Origin: Helicobacter sp.
GTDB taxonomy: Bacteria > Campylobacterota > Campylobacteria > Campylobacterales > Helicobacteraceae
NCBI GenBank assembly: GCA_022511145.1
Contig: JAFLSC010000007.1
Coordinates: forward strand, 1 to 64,000
Reading direction: 5' to 3'
Length of the DNA: 64,000 nt
The notes under the pieces: model-generated
What the model was told of the DNA's origin: nothing
What the model saw: only the letters and a program-made list of their open reading frames with translations
Database searches by the model: none
Part shown: positions 62,888 to 64,000 of the stretch, piece by piece
Layout: every line of letters begins with the position of its first letter
How positions within the stretch are numbered: position 1 is the stretch's first letter
Translations under genes and position numbers: made by a program

Positions 62888-64000
62888 TTAATGGCTTATT
62901 TCAAGATAATTTTCTTTAATAAGTAACTCAACCACTTCTTTAAATAAAGGCACTGCTGTTTGTGAAGCAAAATAAGCATCAGCCTCATCGGGTTCAAAGA
63001 CGCTAATGCCAATAGTGTATTCTTGTCCTTTGGTATCCTTAGCAAATCCAAAAAACGAGCTATTGTATTTGCGGATATATTTTCCCCCTTGGGCGATATG
63101 GGCTGTGCCTGTTTTGCCGCCGGTTATGATACCCTCTACTTGAGCGTTTTTACCCGTCCCTTCAGAGACAACTTTTGTTAGAATCTCTTTTACGGCATTA
63201 GCGGTTGTTTCACTAATAACGCGTTCGGGCGAGCTGTGTTTGAGACGAAAGCGACTACCATTAGAATCTTGGAGATATTCAACCAAATAAGGATTATAAG
63301 CAATCCCGTGATTAATGATAATATTATAGGCTTTAAGCATTTGGATAAAGGTTGTCCTCAAACCATAACCATAAGAAGCAGTTGCACGATAAACTTCACT
63401 GCGAAAACGATTGGAATCAGGGATAATCCCTACTTTCTCATAAGGCAGATTGATACCGGTGAGATTACCAAAACTAAAAGACTGCAATCCTTCATTATAT
63501 TCAGCAGGTTTAAGCCTTTGGGCGATTTTAGCCATTCCGATATTACTAGAGTAAAGTAAAACATTCTCAATACTTGCTGATTTGAGTTTGTGTGTATCAG
63601 TAATGGTAAAATTGCGAAGTTTGTAATAACCATTTTCAAGATTAATAACTTCTTGAGGGTTAATGAGGTTTTTATCAAGCAAAATAGCATAAATAATGGG
63701 CTTAATAATACTTCCGGGCTCATAGGAGTATTCAATCGCATTGACATTTAAAAAGGGATAATCGCGTTTAGTAATAGCGTTGGGATTGAATCTCGCACTT
63801 GTAGCAAGGGAGAGGATTTTACCACTTTTGCTCTCCATAATCCCTATAATCACTTCTTTGGCATTAAGGTTTCTTTTGCTGCTATCAGCGAGCCGTTCAA
63901 TCTTTTTTTGCAGTTTTAAAGGAATGCTTGTGATAATATCTACCCCATCTTTTCTTTGTGAAAAAGTAGATTCTCTGTTTAATATCACATTAAATCCAAT
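62888..64000 (-). CDS. ftsI: Penicillin-binding protein, FtsI type, transpeptidase domain (partial)
   Basis: The last 370 or so residues of a class B penicillin-binding protein; the 5' part lies beyond the right edge and the frame remains open to 64000. Active-site motifs are all visible: SIIK in EYSYEPGSIIKP, SSN in LLYSSNIGMAKIA, and KTG in IITGGKTGTAHIAQGG. The ending SSFFGFAKDTKGQEYTIG resembles division-specific FtsI more than PBP2, but that choice is not certain. It cross-links septal peptidoglycan in the periplasm. Confidence 0.85.
   Translation of the reverse strand: MGFNVILNRESTFSQRKDGVDIITSIPLKLQKKIERLADSSKRNLNAKEVIIGIMESKSGKILSLATSARFNPNAITKRDYPFLNVNAIEYSYEPGSIIKPIIYAILLDKNLINPQEVINLENGYYKLRNFTITDTHKLKSASIENVLLYSSNIGMAKIAQRLKPAEYNEGLQSFSFGNLTGINLPYEKVGIIPDSNRFRSEVYRATASYGYGLRTTFIQMLKAYNIIINHGIAYNPYLVEYLQDSNGSRFRLKHSSPERVISETTANAVKEILTKVVSEGTGKNAQVEGIITGGKTGTAHIAQGGKYIRKYNSSFFGFAKDTKGQEYTIGISVFEPDEADAYFASQTAVPLFKEVVELLIKENYLEISH

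Overview
The window comes from an AT-rich epsilonproteobacterium, almost certainly a Helicobacter and probably an enterohepatic species. The main evidence is a single 2881-codon gene that fuses RNA polymerase beta and beta-prime, a trait known from Helicobacter and Wolinella. Supporting evidence is the order rpsO | flhA - DHH phosphoesterase, a ccoNOQP operon followed by a DUF4006 protein, the DUF3972 protein and an RNase Y. I cannot name the species from sequence alone.

Layout. (1) Positions 1-7600, minus strand: the start of an MdaB-like reductase, then an accessory anti-phage island. In transcription order the island holds a GHKL ATPase fused to a PD-(D/E)xK nuclease, a large type IIG-like restriction-methylation protein, and a two-gene membrane/DUF4868 pair that I read as the Kiwa system (kwaA-kwaB). 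(2) 7643-14871, minus: carboxynorspermidine dehydrogenase, the cbb3 oxidase operon ccoNOQP with small accessory genes (one of 35 codons), and arabinose-5-phosphate isomerase. (3) 14969-22952, minus: a tight housekeeping run: topA, a PNPOx-like protein, bioB, a YihY protein, a CorC-like protein, a small membrane protein, purE, a DUF3972 protein and a DUF89 protein that appears to start at ATT. (4) 23403-30945: a di-heme cytochrome c peroxidase overlapping a chemoreceptor gene, rpsO (minus), flhA, a DHH phosphoesterase and purN. (5) 31155-38942: a surface-glycan island with a two-domain GT2 carrying an in-frame G8 tract, a GT4, a frameshifted protein with a cysteine at almost every third residue, a GT8, and an MBOAT acyltransferase with its SGNH-like partner. 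(6) 39057-43817, minus: rny, 5-formyltetrahydrofolate cyclo-ligase, a membrane protein and a TonB-dependent receptor. (7) 44090-60850, plus: a classical translation/transcription block: tRNA-Thr, -Tyr, -Gly, -Thr, tuf, rpmG, tRNA-Trp, secE, nusG, rplKAJL, rpoBC, rpsL, rpsG, fusA. (8) 60883-64000: a TSUP permease, galE, a dispersed palindromic repeat and the 3' part of an FtsI-type penicillin-binding protein.

The housekeeping blocks look ordinary for the genus. The accessory material sits in two places, the defence island and the glycan island. Dispersed palindromic repeats of the CGTCATTGCGAG / GCAATCT type lie in several intergenic gaps, three of them clear. All functional calls rest on motifs and family knowledge; no database search was possible.
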